NCBI GenBank assembly: GCA_046348365.1
Contig: JAXMEL010000004.1
Span: forward strand, 496,001 to 560,000
Reading direction: 5' to 3'
Length of the DNA: 64,000 nt
From: JAEUPI01 sp046348365
GTDB taxonomy: Bacteria; Pseudomonadota; Gammaproteobacteria; Burkholderiales; Burkholderiaceae_C
Part shown: positions 32,988-43,209 of the stretch, piece by piece
How positions within the stretch are numbered: the stretch's first letter is position 1
Layout: the number at the start of each line of letters is the position of its first letter
Position numbers and translations under genes: made by a program
Notes under the pieces: generated by a model
The model's input: the letters and a program-made list of their open reading frames with translations, nothing else
Databases searched by the model: none
Told to the model about the DNA's origin: nothing

Positions 32988-34061
32988 ATGAGATCCACCC
33001 GCTGCGAGGCGTTCGACCTGCTGGCCACGCTGGTGGTGCTGGCGCGGCCCGACGGCACGCTGGAGTTCGTCAACGCCGCCTTCGAGGCCGTGGTCGGCCA
33101 GTCGCGCCGCGCGCTGGTGGGCAGCAGCCTGTTCGAGCGCTTCGCCGATGCGGCGGCGCTGCGCGAGACGCTGCACGCCGTGGCGCACAACGAGATTGCC
33201 ACCGGCCGCCTGGAAGCGCAGCTGCGGCGCGCCGGCGCGGCCGGCTCGCATGAGGAGCTGCCGGTGCACGTGATCGTGACCCAGGCCGAGGAGCTGGGCG
33301 CGCGGCTGGTGCTGGTGGAGATGCTCGAGATCGAGCAGCAGACGCGCCAGGACCGCGAGGAACGCGCGCTCGACCAGATCGAGGCCAACAAGGAGCTGAT
33401 CCGCAACCTCGCGCACGAGATCAAGAACCCGCTCGGCGGCATTCGCGGCGCGGCGCAGCTGCTGGCGATGGACGTGGCCTCGCCCGAGCTGACCGAATAC
33501 ACCGAAGTCATCGTGCACGAGGCCGACCGGCTGCAGGCGTTGGTGGATCGGCTGCTGGCGCCGCACCGCAAGCCGCACGTGGTGGGCGACGTGAACATCC
33601 ACGAGGTGTGCGAACGCGTGCGCTCGGTGGTGCTGGCCGAGCACGCGCGCGGCCTCGACGTGGTGCGCGACTACGACGTGTCGCTGCCCGAATTCCGCGG
33701 CGACCGCGAGCAGCTGATCCAGGCGTTGATGAACGTCGTGGGCAACGCGGCGCACGCGCTGGCCGGGCGCATCGCTGCCGGCGACGCGCGCATCGTGCTG
33801 CGCACGCGCGTGGCCCGGCAGGTGACGGTCGGCAAGCATCGCTGCCGACTGGCACTGGAATTGCATGTCGAAGACAACGGGCCCGGCGTGCCCGAGCACC
33901 TGCGCGAACGCATCTTCTACCCCCTGGTGTCGGGGCGCGAAGGCGGCTCGGGGCTCGGGCTCACGCTGGCCCAGATGTTCGTGCAGCAGCATCATGGTTC
34001 GATCGATGTCGATTCGGTTCCCGGCCGCACCGTGTTCCGGATCATGATCCCTCTGCCGTGA
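32988..34061 (+). CDS. ntrB: Nitrogen regulation sensor kinase NtrB
   Basis: This 357-residue cytoplasmic kinase has an N-terminal PAS domain (about 8-110), the dimerisation H-box LIRNLAHEIKNPLGG with phospho-acceptor His143, and the ATPase domain with N-box (MNVVGNAAHAL), DNGPGVP and GSGLGLTLAQ. It phosphorylates or dephosphorylates NtrC according to PII signalling of the glutamine/2-oxoglutarate balance. No membrane span is present, as expected. The ntrC gene follows after 37 bases. Confidence 0.96.
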   Translation: MRSTRCEAFDLLATLVVLARPDGTLEFVNAAFEAVVGQSRRALVGSSLFERFADAAALRETLHAVAHNEIATGRLEAQLRRAGAAGSHEELPVHVIVTQAEELGARLVLVEMLEIEQQTRQDREERALDQIEANKELIRNLAHEIKNPLGGIRGAAQLLAMDVASPELTEYTEVIVHEADRLQALVDRLLAPHRKPHVVGDVNIHEVCERVRSVVLAEHARGLDVVRDYDVSLPEFRGDREQLIQALMNVVGNAAHALAGRIAAGDARIVLRTRVARQVTVGKHRCRLALELHVEDNGPGVPEHLRERIFYPLVSGREGGSGLGLTLAQMFVQQHHGSIDVDSVPGRTVFRIMIPLP

Positions 34062-34098
34062 TGCGACCTCGAAAGCCACCGAGCGAGACCACCGACCG

Positions 34099-35586
<1,488 letters not shown>

Positions 35587-35621
35587 GCCGCAGCCCGCGC
35601 TGCGGCGTTGCGCGGGGCCGG

Positions 35622-36221
35622 TCAGGCCGGATCGGGCGTCGCTTCGTCGAGCGGGGCCACGCCGGTCCAGATGCGATCGGCCTCGTCGAACTGCGAGTGC
35701 GAGGCCTCGGTGACCTCGATCGCCGACATCTCGTCGTCGTTCACGCGCACCGGCGTGCGGCGCTTGACGGCCTCGGCCACGCGCAGGCGCAGCGTGATCA
35801 GCTCGTCGCTGTGGCCCGAGCCTTCGATCAGGTCGAGCTGGTCCATCGCCTTGTTCATCAGCTTGATCGGCAGCGTCTTCAACGCGCGCGAACCGGTCTG
35901 CGCCAGCGTCACTTCCAGGTGATGCAGGTGCGGCATCATGCGCCGCGCATCGTCGTGCCGGTCGAGCAGCTGCTGCAGCGCCTCGTGGGCCAGGCGCAGC
36001 GCCTCGCCGCGGCTACCCGACTTGGAGTTCGCCGTCTTGCCCGCGGGCGTCTCGAGCACCACGTGCAGCTGGCCGCCGACGCGCTTGATCTTCAGCTCGC
36101 GGCTGAAGATCCCGCCGAGGAAGCCCTTCTTGCCGTTGCGCGCCGATGCGGCACCGGGCGACGTGGAGTCGCCGGCGTCGCGGCGGGCGCGTGGGTCCTT
36201 CGAGGGCAGAGCGGCGGCCAT
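35622..36221 (-). CDS. Hypothetical cytoplasmic protein
   Basis: I do not recognise this 199-residue protein. It is soluble, with a basic N-terminus (GKKGFLGGIFSRELKIKRV), a helical central part (about 70-150) including RMMPHLHHLEVTLAQTGSRALKTLP (core HLHHLEVTL), and an acidic C-terminal tail. The central part reads like a conserved domain rather than random sequence. It converges on ntrC with 35 bases between the stops, so it is not part of the nitrogen operon. Confidence 0.75.
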   Translation of the reverse strand: MAAALPSKDPRARRDAGDSTSPGAASARNGKKGFLGGIFSRELKIKRVGGQLHVVLETPAGKTANSKSGSRGEALRLAHEALQQLLDRHDDARRMMPHLHHLEVTLAQTGSRALKTLPIKLMNKAMDQLDLIEGSGHSDELITLRLRVAEAVKRRTPVRVNDDEMSAIEVTEASHSQFDEADRIWTGVAPLDEATPDPA

Positions 36222-36375
36222 GGGTTCAGCGTTCGGGTGACAGGGCAGCGCCAGGAAGCGGCGCTGCGGATGGCAACAAGACTAACGCGCCGCGGCGGAT
36301 ACGCGCCGTATCCGGGAATCGCAAATGCCAGCGGGTGTGACGCTTGTCTCACCGTGCGCTGGGGTGCCCCCGCGG
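36222..36375. other. Intergenic region with three dyads
   Basis: This stretch lies between the exonuclease III stop and the start of the hypothetical gene, both minus strand. It holds GCAGCGCC/GGCGCTGC (36245-36267), CGGATAC/GTATCCG (36296-36314) and an imperfect GGTGTGAC/GTCTCACC (36334-36353). None has a T-tract. The last could help end exonuclease III transcription; the others lie in the leader of the hypothetical gene. Confidence 0.45.
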
Positions 36376-37155
36376 TCAGGCGGCCGGCGGCGCGGCCAGC
36401 TCGGCGATCACCGGCGCGTGGTCGCTCGGGCGCTCGAGCTTGCGCGGCGCCTTGTCGATCGAGCAGCTGCGCAGCTCGCCGCGCAGCGCCTCGCTGACGA
36501 GGATGTGGTCGATGCGCAGGCCCTGGTTGCGGCGGAACGCGAGGTTGCGGTAATCCCACCAGCTCCAGCTCTTGGGCGGCTGCTCGAAGGCGCGAAACGC
36601 GTCGACGAGGCCCAGCGCCACCAGCTCGCGAAAGTGCGCGCGTTCCTCGTCGGTGCAGTGGATCTGCCCGGCCCAGGCCACCGGGTCGTACACGTCGCGG
36701 TCTTCGGGCGCGACGTTGAAGTCGCCCATCAGCACCAGCCGCGGATGCGCGGCGAGCTCCTCACGTAGCCAGTCGCGCAACGCGCGCATCCACTGCATCT
36801 TGTAGTCGAACTTGTCGGTGCCGGGTGCCTGCCCGTTCGGAAAATACGCGCCGACCACGCGCAGCCCGGCCACCGTGGCCGCGAGCACGCGCGCCTGCGC
36901 ATCGTCGAAGCCGGGGATGTTCTTCACCACCTCGCTCACCGCTTCGCGCGTCAGCAGCGCGACGCCGTTGTAGGTCTTCTGGCCGAACGCGGCGGCGCGA
37001 TAGCCGGCCTCTTCGATCTCGGCGTGCGGGAACTTGTCGTCGACGAGCTTGGTCTCCTGCAGCGCGAGCACATCCACCGGGTTGGCCTGCAGCCAGCTCT
37101 TCAGGTGCGGCAGGCGCACGCTCAGCGAATTGACGTTCCAGGTGGCGAGCTTCAT
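36376..37155 (-). CDS. xth: Exodeoxyribonuclease III
   Basis: This 259-residue protein of the endonuclease/exonuclease/phosphatase family begins MKLATWNVNSL, with LQETKL supplying the metal-binding glutamate, MGDFNVAPEDRDVYDP the Asp/Asn pair, and SDHAPV the catalytic histidine. It repairs abasic sites and removes 3'-blocking groups in DNA. I start at the ATG at 37153-37155 because the fold begins exactly there, although the frame stays open upstream. It is divergent from the CoA ligase gene. Confidence 0.95.
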   Translation of the reverse strand: MKLATWNVNSLSVRLPHLKSWLQANPVDVLALQETKLVDDKFPHAEIEEAGYRAAAFGQKTYNGVALLTREAVSEVVKNIPGFDDAQARVLAATVAGLRVVGAYFPNGQAPGTDKFDYKMQWMRALRDWLREELAAHPRLVLMGDFNVAPEDRDVYDPVAWAGQIHCTDEERAHFRELVALGLVDAFRAFEQPPKSWSWWDYRNLAFRRNQGLRIDHILVSEALRGELRSCSIDKAPRKLERPSDHAPVIAELAAPPAA

Positions 37156-37280
37156 CGCATCTCGAGCGGTTGCAGCACGGGCGCGGCGATCGTACAGGCT
37201 GCGCCGAACCGCGGGCGCGGCGCGGGCATCGCGCAGAATACCGGTGCTGCGCACCCCTGGCCGGTGCGCGATCGCATTCG

Positions 37281-38912
37281 ATGACGCTGCAGCAGATGAC
37301 CTTTGCCGACAGCCTGGGCGACGAGCTCGCGCGCGCCGCTTGCGAGGCGCCCGAGCGGCCGTTCCTGCGCATGGTGCACGGCGAGTGGTCGTATCGGCAG
37401 TTCCACGACGAGACGCAACGCATCGTCGCCGGCTTGCAGCGGCTCGGCCTGCGCCAGGGCGAGGTCGTCAGCCTGATGCTGCCCAACTGCATCGATTTCG
37501 TGGTGCTGTGGTTCGCGCTCGCCCGGCTCGGTGCCGTGGCGGCACCGGTCAACACGGCGTTTCGCGGCCAGGCGCTGGTCGATGCGATCGACCTCGCCGG
37601 CAGCCGCTGGCTGATCGCGCACGCCTCGCTGGCCGGGCAGTGGGGCGAGGTGCGGGCGCAGCTGGCGGCGATCGAGCAGGTGTGGGTCGTCGGCGGCGTG
37701 GCGGGCGACGGCGGCGCGCTGCCGTACGAGAGCCTGCGCGTCGACGACCCTCGCGCCATGGCGGCTGCGCGCGCGCCGGCGATCGCTGCGTCGGACCTGT
37801 GCCTGCTGCTCTACACCTCGGGCACCACCGGCCGCTCGAAGGCGGCGATGATCTCGCACCGCTTCGTGCTGGCGCAGGCCGCCGGCGTGATCGAGGGCCT
37901 CGGCCTGCGCGGCGACGACGTGCTGTACTGCCCCTATCCGCTGTTCCACCTCGATGCCGCGGTGATGACGGTGGCGCCCGCGCTGCTGCTGCGCGGCGTG
38001 GCCGCGATCGGCGAGCGCTTCAGTGTTTCGCGCTACTGGGCCGAGGTGCGTGCGCTGCAGGCCACGGTGTTCGACTTCATGGGCGCGACGCTGACGCTGC
38101 TGTGGAAACAGCCGCCCGGCCCGCACGATCGTGACCATCGTGCGCGCCTGGGCTGGGGCGTGCCGCTGCCTGGCTGGGCGCCGGCGTTCGAGCAGCGCTT
38201 CGGCTGCCGGCTGGTCGAGCTGTACGGCTCGACCGAGGTCGGCGCCATCCTCTACACGCCACTCGACGAACCGCGCCGGCCCGGCTCGTGCGGCAAGGTG
38301 CTCGGGCGCTGGAGCGTGATGCTGGTCGACGAGCACGACGTCGAGGTGCCGGTGGGCACGACCGGCGAGCTGGTGGTCCGCCCGCGCGAGCCGTCGGTGA
38401 TCATGGACGGCTACTACCGCATGCCGGAGGCCACGCTGGCAGCATGCCGCAACCTGTGGTTCCACACCGGCGACCTGCTGCGGCGCGACGCCGACGGCCA
38501 CTTCTACTTCGTCGGCCGGCGCAAAGACATCGTGCGCCGCCGCGGCGAAAACATCGCCGCGGCCGAGGTCGAGATGGGCATCGCCGCGCATCCCGATGTG
38601 CTGGACTGCGCCGTGTTCGGCGTGCCGAGCGCGCTGACCGAAGAAGACGTGATGGCCTGCGTGGTGCGCCGGCCCGGCCGCACGCTCTCGGCCGAGGCAT
38701 TGGCGGCACACTGCGCGTCGCGCATGGCGCGCTTCATGGTGCCGCGCTACATCCGCTTCACCGACCAACTGCCGAAGACGCCGACCGACAAGGTCGAGAA
38801 GTTCCGCCTGCAGCAGCAGGGCATCACCGCGGACACCTGGGACGCCGAGGCCGCCGCAGTTGTGCCCACGCGCCCGGGCGCCATCGAAATCGACCCCATG
38901 GAACGACCATGA
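37281..38912 (+). CDS. AMP-dependent acyl-CoA ligase (CaiC-like)
   Basis: This 543-residue ANL-superfamily enzyme has the P-loop LLLYTSGTTGRSKAAMISH, the A5 motif ELYGSTEVGAI, the hinge and the FVGRRKDIVRRRGENIAAAEVE region, and a terminal catalytic lysine in PKTPTDKVEKFRL. It activates a carboxylic acid as acyl-AMP and then acyl-CoA. The sequence type is close to CaiC/FadD-like ligases, but the acid is unknown. Its stop overlaps the start of an enoyl-CoA hydratase gene (ATGA), implying a two-step pathway. Confidence 0.92.
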   Translation: MTLQQMTFADSLGDELARAACEAPERPFLRMVHGEWSYRQFHDETQRIVAGLQRLGLRQGEVVSLMLPNCIDFVVLWFALARLGAVAAPVNTAFRGQALVDAIDLAGSRWLIAHASLAGQWGEVRAQLAAIEQVWVVGGVAGDGGALPYESLRVDDPRAMAAARAPAIAASDLCLLLYTSGTTGRSKAAMISHRFVLAQAAGVIEGLGLRGDDVLYCPYPLFHLDAAVMTVAPALLLRGVAAIGERFSVSRYWAEVRALQATVFDFMGATLTLLWKQPPGPHDRDHRARLGWGVPLPGWAPAFEQRFGCRLVELYGSTEVGAILYTPLDEPRRPGSCGKVLGRWSVMLVDEHDVEVPVGTTGELVVRPREPSVIMDGYYRMPEATLAACRNLWFHTGDLLRRDADGHFYFVGRRKDIVRRRGENIAAAEVEMGIAAHPDVLDCAVFGVPSALTEEDVMACVVRRPGRTLSAEALAAHCASRMARFMVPRYIRFTDQLPKTPTDKVEKFRLQQQGITADTWDAEAAAVVPTRPGAIEIDPMERP

Positions 38913-39670
38913 CCTACGCCACGCTTCACGCCGACGGACCCGTCAGCGTCGTCACCCTCAATCGCCCGGAGCGGCTCAACGCGATCGGCGCCGCGCTGCT
39001 CGCCGACGCGCACGACGCGCTGGTGCGCGCGCAGGCCGATCCGCGCACGCGCGTCGTCGTCTTCACCGGCGCCGGCCGCGCCTTCTGCGCCGGCGACGAC
39101 CTCAAGGAGTTCGGCCAGCAGTCGGCCAGCCCCGAGGCGATCGCGCAGACCTGCGACGACATCCAGCGCATCACGCGCGACATCATGTTCGGCCCCAAGC
39201 TGGTGGTCGGCGCGGTGCACGGCTACGCCGTGGGCGGCGGTTTCGAATGGCTGCTGAACTGCGACCTCGTGGTCGCCGCCGACGATCTGGTGTGCTTCTT
39301 CCCCGAGATGGCGCTCGGCCACTTCGTCACCGGCGGCGTGACCCATCTGCTGCCGCAGATGCTGGGCCACCAGCGCGCGATGGAGCTGATGGTGCTCGGC
39401 GAACGCCACGGCGCGCAGGCGCTGAAGGCGCTGGGGCTGGTGAACCGCGTGGTCGGCGCCGCCGAGCTGATGCCCACCGCGATGGCGCTCGCGCGCGAGG
39501 TGGCGGCGCGCTCGTTCCTCGCCACCTCGCAGCTCAAGCGCGTGCTCAATGCGCAGCTCGATTCACGGCTCGCCGCGGCGCTCGAGCTGGAGCGGCAGGC
39601 CGCGATGGCCTGCTTCGCCGATCACGACACCGCGAAGCGGATCGCGAGCTTCGCGCAGCGGCGGCTCTGA
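38909..39670 (+). CDS. Enoyl-CoA hydratase/isomerase family protein
   Basis: This 253-residue crotonase has GAGRAFCAGDDLKEFG for the CoA pocket and oxyanion hole and HGYAVGGGFEWLLNCDLVVA. The FPEMALGHFVTGGVTHLLPQ segment carries one glutamate and lacks the second usual acid, so the reaction may be other than hydration (for example CaiD-like racemisation/dehydration). It is coupled by ATGA to the CaiC-like ligase, which supports a carnitine-like or aromatic acid-CoA pathway without proving it. Confidence 0.9.
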   Translation: MTYATLHADGPVSVVTLNRPERLNAIGAALLADAHDALVRAQADPRTRVVVFTGAGRAFCAGDDLKEFGQQSASPEAIAQTCDDIQRITRDIMFGPKLVVGAVHGYAVGGGFEWLLNCDLVVAADDLVCFFPEMALGHFVTGGVTHLLPQMLGHQRAMELMVLGERHGAQALKALGLVNRVVGAAELMPTAMALAREVAARSFLATSQLKRVLNAQLDSRLAAALELERQAAMACFADHDTAKRIASFAQRRL

Positions 39671-39686
39671 CCGGTGACGCGCGCGG

Positions 39687-40265
39687 CTACAGGTGCATCA
39701 GCGCCGCCGCGCCCAGCGCCACGCCGATGGCGGCAACGCCGAACATGCCCCACTCGAGCCACTTGCGGCGCGTCAGCAGCGCGATGGCGGCCAGCGCGAT
39801 GGCGATCTGCAGCGCCGTGGTGGCCTGCGCCCAGCGGTGGTGCAGGTGCATCTGCGCGTCGGACTTGTCGTCCCACTCCTTGGCCTCGGCCTCGAGCTTG
39901 TCGGCCGCCGTCTTGATCTCGGCCTTCTCCTTCTTGTAGCGCTCGACCTCGGCCTGGTACTGCGGCTTCTTGTCGTCGGCGACGAGGGCCACGGCCAGCT
40001 CCGACAGGTTCTGCTTGCTGCTCTTGGCCTGGTAGTAGTTCCACTGGTTCGACGCCTCGGTCTTCTTGATCGCGGCGTTATTCTTGTACAGCCCCGCGTT
40101 GGCCTGCGTGGCACCGCCCATGTAGGCGAACAGCGCGCCGATGGTGGCGATGATCGCCGTCATCACGGCGATCATGCCGGCGAAGCTGTCCTTGTCGGCA
40201 TGGTGGGCGGCATGCTCGAGCTCGTGATCGTGCGGGCCATGAACGTGAAAGCCGGCGCCTGACAT
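39687..40265 (-). CDS. DUF4337 membrane protein
   Basis: This 192-residue protein starts with a His-rich segment (HVHGPHDHELEHAAHHADKD, about 7-26), then a membrane span (about 30-50), a long charged helical region (about 65-140) that may form a coiled coil and lie in the periplasm, and two terminal spans (about 145-190). This layout matches DUF4337. The N-terminal histidines could bind metal. The function is unknown. It follows folA on the same strand by 14 bases. Confidence 0.85.
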   Translation of the reverse strand: MSGAGFHVHGPHDHELEHAAHHADKDSFAGMIAVMTAIIATIGALFAYMGGATQANAGLYKNNAAIKKTEASNQWNYYQAKSSKQNLSELAVALVADDKKPQYQAEVERYKKEKAEIKTAADKLEAEAKEWDDKSDAQMHLHHRWAQATTALQIAIALAAIALLTRRKWLEWGMFGVAAIGVALGAAALMHL

Positions 40266-40279
40266 GGATGGGTTCTCCT

Positions 40280-40816
40280 CTACGAAGGTTGCGATGGTTT
40301 GCGACGATAGGTGACGAAATCGAACGCCGGCCGATCGGGCCCGGCGCTGGCGTGGTGTTCGCGCTGCAGCTCGCTGAACTCGTCGCGCCGCCAGCGCGGG
40401 AAGTGCGCATCGCCGCTCACGTCGGCGAGCACCTCGGTGAGTTCGAGCTCGTCGGCCAGCGGCAAGGCCTGCGCATACAGCTCGGCGCCGCCGATCACGA
40501 AGACGCGCTGGTTCGCCGCGCAGTGCTCGCCGGCCAGCGCCACGCCGGCGGCTAGCGAGCCGGCCGCCAGCGCGCCGCTCGCCTGCCAGCCGCGCTGGCG
40601 CGTGACGACGATGTTGACGCGGCCCGGCAGCGGCCGGAACCGCGGCGGCAGCGAATCCCAGGTGCGCCGGCCCATGATGACGGGGCAGCCGCCGGTGAGC
40701 GTCTTGAAGCGGGCCATGTCCTGCGGCAGGTGCCAGGGCAATCGGCCATGCAGGCCGATCACGCCGTTGCGCGCCACGGCGGCGATCACGACCAGCTTGG
40801 GGCGGTGCGTCGGCAT
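40280..40816 (-). CDS. folA: Dihydrofolate reductase
   Basis: This 178-residue enzyme reduces dihydrofolate to tetrahydrofolate with NADPH. It has GVIGLHGRLPWHLPQDMARFK with the catalytic Asp33, MGRRTWDSLP and the cofactor motif VFVIGGAELYAQALPLADEL (core IGGAELYAQAL). Length and motifs are typical. In many betaproteobacteria folA follows thyA directly; here a sugar dehydrogenase-like gene lies between the two on the same strand. Confidence 0.96.
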   Translation of the reverse strand: MPTHRPKLVVIAAVARNGVIGLHGRLPWHLPQDMARFKTLTGGCPVIMGRRTWDSLPPRFRPLPGRVNIVVTRQRGWQASGALAAGSLAAGVALAGEHCAANQRVFVIGGAELYAQALPLADELELTEVLADVSGDAHFPRWRRDEFSELQREHHASAGPDRPAFDFVTYRRKPSQPS

Positions 40817-40867
40817 GGGCGCGCATTGTGGCCCATGGCCGCGCCTTGCCGCGACTGGCCGCGCGAA

Positions 40868-42310
40868 TCAGGGCTTGGCGAAGCGCACCACGGCGCTGCG
40901 CGTGAGTACCAGCAACGCGCCGTCGGTGGCCGCCAGCATGTCCACCGGCTGGCCGCTCACGCTGCCGAAGGTGTAGGCGAGGTTGCCGTTGGCGACGTCG
41001 AGAAAGCCGACGAAGCGCCCGATCAGGTCGCCGAAGAAGTAGCCGCCGCCCCACGGTGCGCCGAACGCGCCGCCCGACGGGTAGAACGTGCCGCCGGTGA
41101 TGGCCTGGCCGAAGAAGAAGCCGCCGGGGCCCGACGGGTTGGACGCATGGCCGTAAGCGAAGATCGGCGCGGTGATGCCGGCGGCGGTGGTCGGCCCCTC
41201 GCTGTCGGGCCAGCCGTAGTTGGCGCCCTTGGCGAGCAGGTCGATCTCCTCCCAGCTGCCTTCGCCGACATCGTTGACGTGGATGCGGCCGCTGCCCGGC
41301 TGCACGGCGAAGGTGAAGGGGTTGCGCAAGCCGTCGGCCCACACCAATTGCGCGAGGCCGCTGCGATTGAGGAACGGGTTGTCTGTCGGCACCGTGCCGT
41401 CGTCGTTGAGGCGCAGCACCTTGCCCAGCGGCGAGGTGGTCGACTGCGCGTTGGCGCCCACCGCATTGTCACCAACGCCCACGTAGAGCTTGCCGTCGAT
41501 GCCGAAGTGGATCGCGCCACCGTTGTGGTTGGTCGCGCCGAGCGTGGGCAGTTCGAGCAGGATCGTCTCGTTGATCGCCGTGTTGCCGCTCAGCGTGAAG
41601 CGGCTGACGCGGTTGTGCGTCGTCGGCGACGTGGCGGTGTAGTAGAGGTAGATGTAGCCGTTGCTGTCGAAGCCCGGATGCAGCGCCACGCCGAGCAGGC
41701 CGCGTTCGCCTTGCGCATCCACCGTGAGCGACAGCAGCGTGGCCTGCACGGCGCCGTTGACGGCGAGCTTCAGCGTGCCGCCTTGTTCGGCGATGAACAG
41801 GCGCCCGTCGCTCGCCTGCGCGAAGGCCGTGGCGTTGGCCAGCGCCGTCACGAACGCCTCGTTGCGCGTGAAGCCGCGCGGCTGCGTGCGCGTGCCGCTG
41901 AATTGCACCGTGGTCTTCGCCCAGTCCGACGCGTTGCCGCCGGCATCGAGCGCGCGTGCGCGCACCACGTGCTGGCCCGAGGCGTAGGCGGTGCTGTCGA
42001 CGGTGGTCGTGTACGGCGCGCTGGCGGTCGTGGCGACCGTGACGCCGTCGACCTGGATCTCCACCGACGCCACGCTCGCGCCCGCGGCCGGCGTGGCGCT
42101 GACGTCGATGACGAGGTTGGCACCGATGCCCGTGCTCAGATCGGCCGGCACCGTGATGTTCACCGCGGCCACCGATCCGCCGGGAGAGAACAGCGGGCCG
42201 CGCGAGCTGCCGTCGCCGCCGCCGCAGCTGGCCGCGAGCAGGAGGGCGGCACCGAGCGCTGCACCGAGGGCGGCGCTGCGCACCGGATGGCGGAGGTAGG
42301 TCATGGCCAT
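40868..42310 (-). CDS. PQQ-dependent sugar dehydrogenase-like lipoprotein with Ig-like domain
   Basis: This 480-residue protein has a lipoprotein signal (LLLAASCGGGD), an Ig-like beta domain (about 40-135) and a C-terminal six-bladed propeller of the soluble glucose/sorbosone dehydrogenase family. Landmarks are LFIAEQGG, GERGLLGVALHPGF, NHNGGAIHFGIDGKLYVGVGD (core HNGGAIHFGIDG) and NPFTFAVQPGSG. Family members oxidise sugars with PQQ in the periplasm, but many close relatives are of unknown function. I start at the ATG at 42308-42310; 42304 is an alternative. It is placed between thyA and folA. Confidence 0.88.
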   Translation of the reverse strand: MAMTYLRHPVRSAALGAALGAALLLAASCGGGDGSSRGPLFSPGGSVAAVNITVPADLSTGIGANLVIDVSATPAAGASVASVEIQVDGVTVATTASAPYTTTVDSTAYASGQHVVRARALDAGGNASDWAKTTVQFSGTRTQPRGFTRNEAFVTALANATAFAQASDGRLFIAEQGGTLKLAVNGAVQATLLSLTVDAQGERGLLGVALHPGFDSNGYIYLYYTATSPTTHNRVSRFTLSGNTAINETILLELPTLGATNHNGGAIHFGIDGKLYVGVGDNAVGANAQSTTSPLGKVLRLNDDGTVPTDNPFLNRSGLAQLVWADGLRNPFTFAVQPGSGRIHVNDVGEGSWEEIDLLAKGANYGWPDSEGPTTAAGITAPIFAYGHASNPSGPGGFFFGQAITGGTFYPSGGAFGAPWGGGYFFGDLIGRFVGFLDVANGNLAYTFGSVSGQPVDMLAATDGALLVLTRSAVVRFAKP

Positions 42311-42367
42311 ACCCCATTGTGAGCCGGCGCGAGTGCCCATGCGTGACACGACGTTGCAGCCGACACC

Positions 42368-43198
42368 TCAGACCGCCACCGGTGCCTTGATCGGGGGGTG
42401 CGGGTCGTAGCCCTCGACCGCGAAGTCGTCGACCGTGTAGTCGAAGATCGACGGCGGGCGGTGCTTGATCGTCAGCGTGGGGTAGGGCCGCGGCTCGCGC
42501 GAGAGCTGCAGCCGCACCTGCTCGTCGTGGTTGCTGTAGATGTGGCAGTCGCCGCCGGTCCAGATGAAGTCGCCCACGTCGAGGTCGCACTGCTGCGCCA
42601 GCATGTGCGTGAGCAGCGCATAGCTCGCGATGTTGAACGGCACGCCGAGGAAGATATCTGCGCTGCGCTGGTAGAGCTGGCAGCTGAGCCTGCCCCGAGC
42701 CGACGGCGAGCCGCCGGGCGCGACGTAGAACTGGAACAACGCGTGGCACGGCAGCAGCGCCATCTGCGGCAGCTCGGCCACGTTCCACGCGCTGACGATG
42801 ATGCGGCGCGAGTCAGGGTTGGTGCGCAGCTGCTTCACCACCTCGGCGATCTGGTCGATGTGCCCGCCGCCGGGCGTGGGCCAGCTGCGCCACTGCACGC
42901 CGTAGACCGGGCCGAGGTCGCCGTCGGCGCGGGCCCATTCGTCCCAGATCGTCACGCCGTGCTCGTGCAGCCAGCGCACGTTGCTCTCGCCGCGCAGGAA
43001 CCACAGCAGCTCGACGATCACCGACTTCAGGTGCACCTTCTTGGTCGTCACCAGCGGAAAGCCTTCGCTCAGGTCGAAGCGCATCTGATGGCCGAACACG
43101 CTCTTGGTGCCGGTGCCTGTGCGGTCGGCCTTGGCCACGCCGTGCGTGTGCACGTGACGCATGAAATCCTCGTACTGCGAGCGGACCGGGCGATGCAT
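42368..43198 (-). CDS. thyA: Thymidylate synthase
   Basis: This 276-residue enzyme methylates dUMP to dTMP using methylene-tetrahydrofolate. It contains DRTGTGTKSVFGHQMRFDLS (core RTGTGTKSVFG), LRGESNVRWLHEHGVTIWDEW (core WLHEHGVTIWDEW), the nucleophile Cys151 in LPCHALFQFYV and the terminal YDPHPPIKAPVAV. Length and motifs match the E. coli enzyme with a short insertion (PGGSPSARG). It starts 11 bases after the MsbA-like exporter gene on the same strand. Confidence 0.97.
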   Translation of the reverse strand: MHRPVRSQYEDFMRHVHTHGVAKADRTGTGTKSVFGHQMRFDLSEGFPLVTTKKVHLKSVIVELLWFLRGESNVRWLHEHGVTIWDEWARADGDLGPVYGVQWRSWPTPGGGHIDQIAEVVKQLRTNPDSRRIIVSAWNVAELPQMALLPCHALFQFYVAPGGSPSARGRLSCQLYQRSADIFLGVPFNIASYALLTHMLAQQCDLDVGDFIWTGGDCHIYSNHDEQVRLQLSREPRPYPTLTIKHRPPSIFDYTVDDFAVEGYDPHPPIKAPVAV

Positions 43199-43209
43199 GG
43201 CGATCGATT

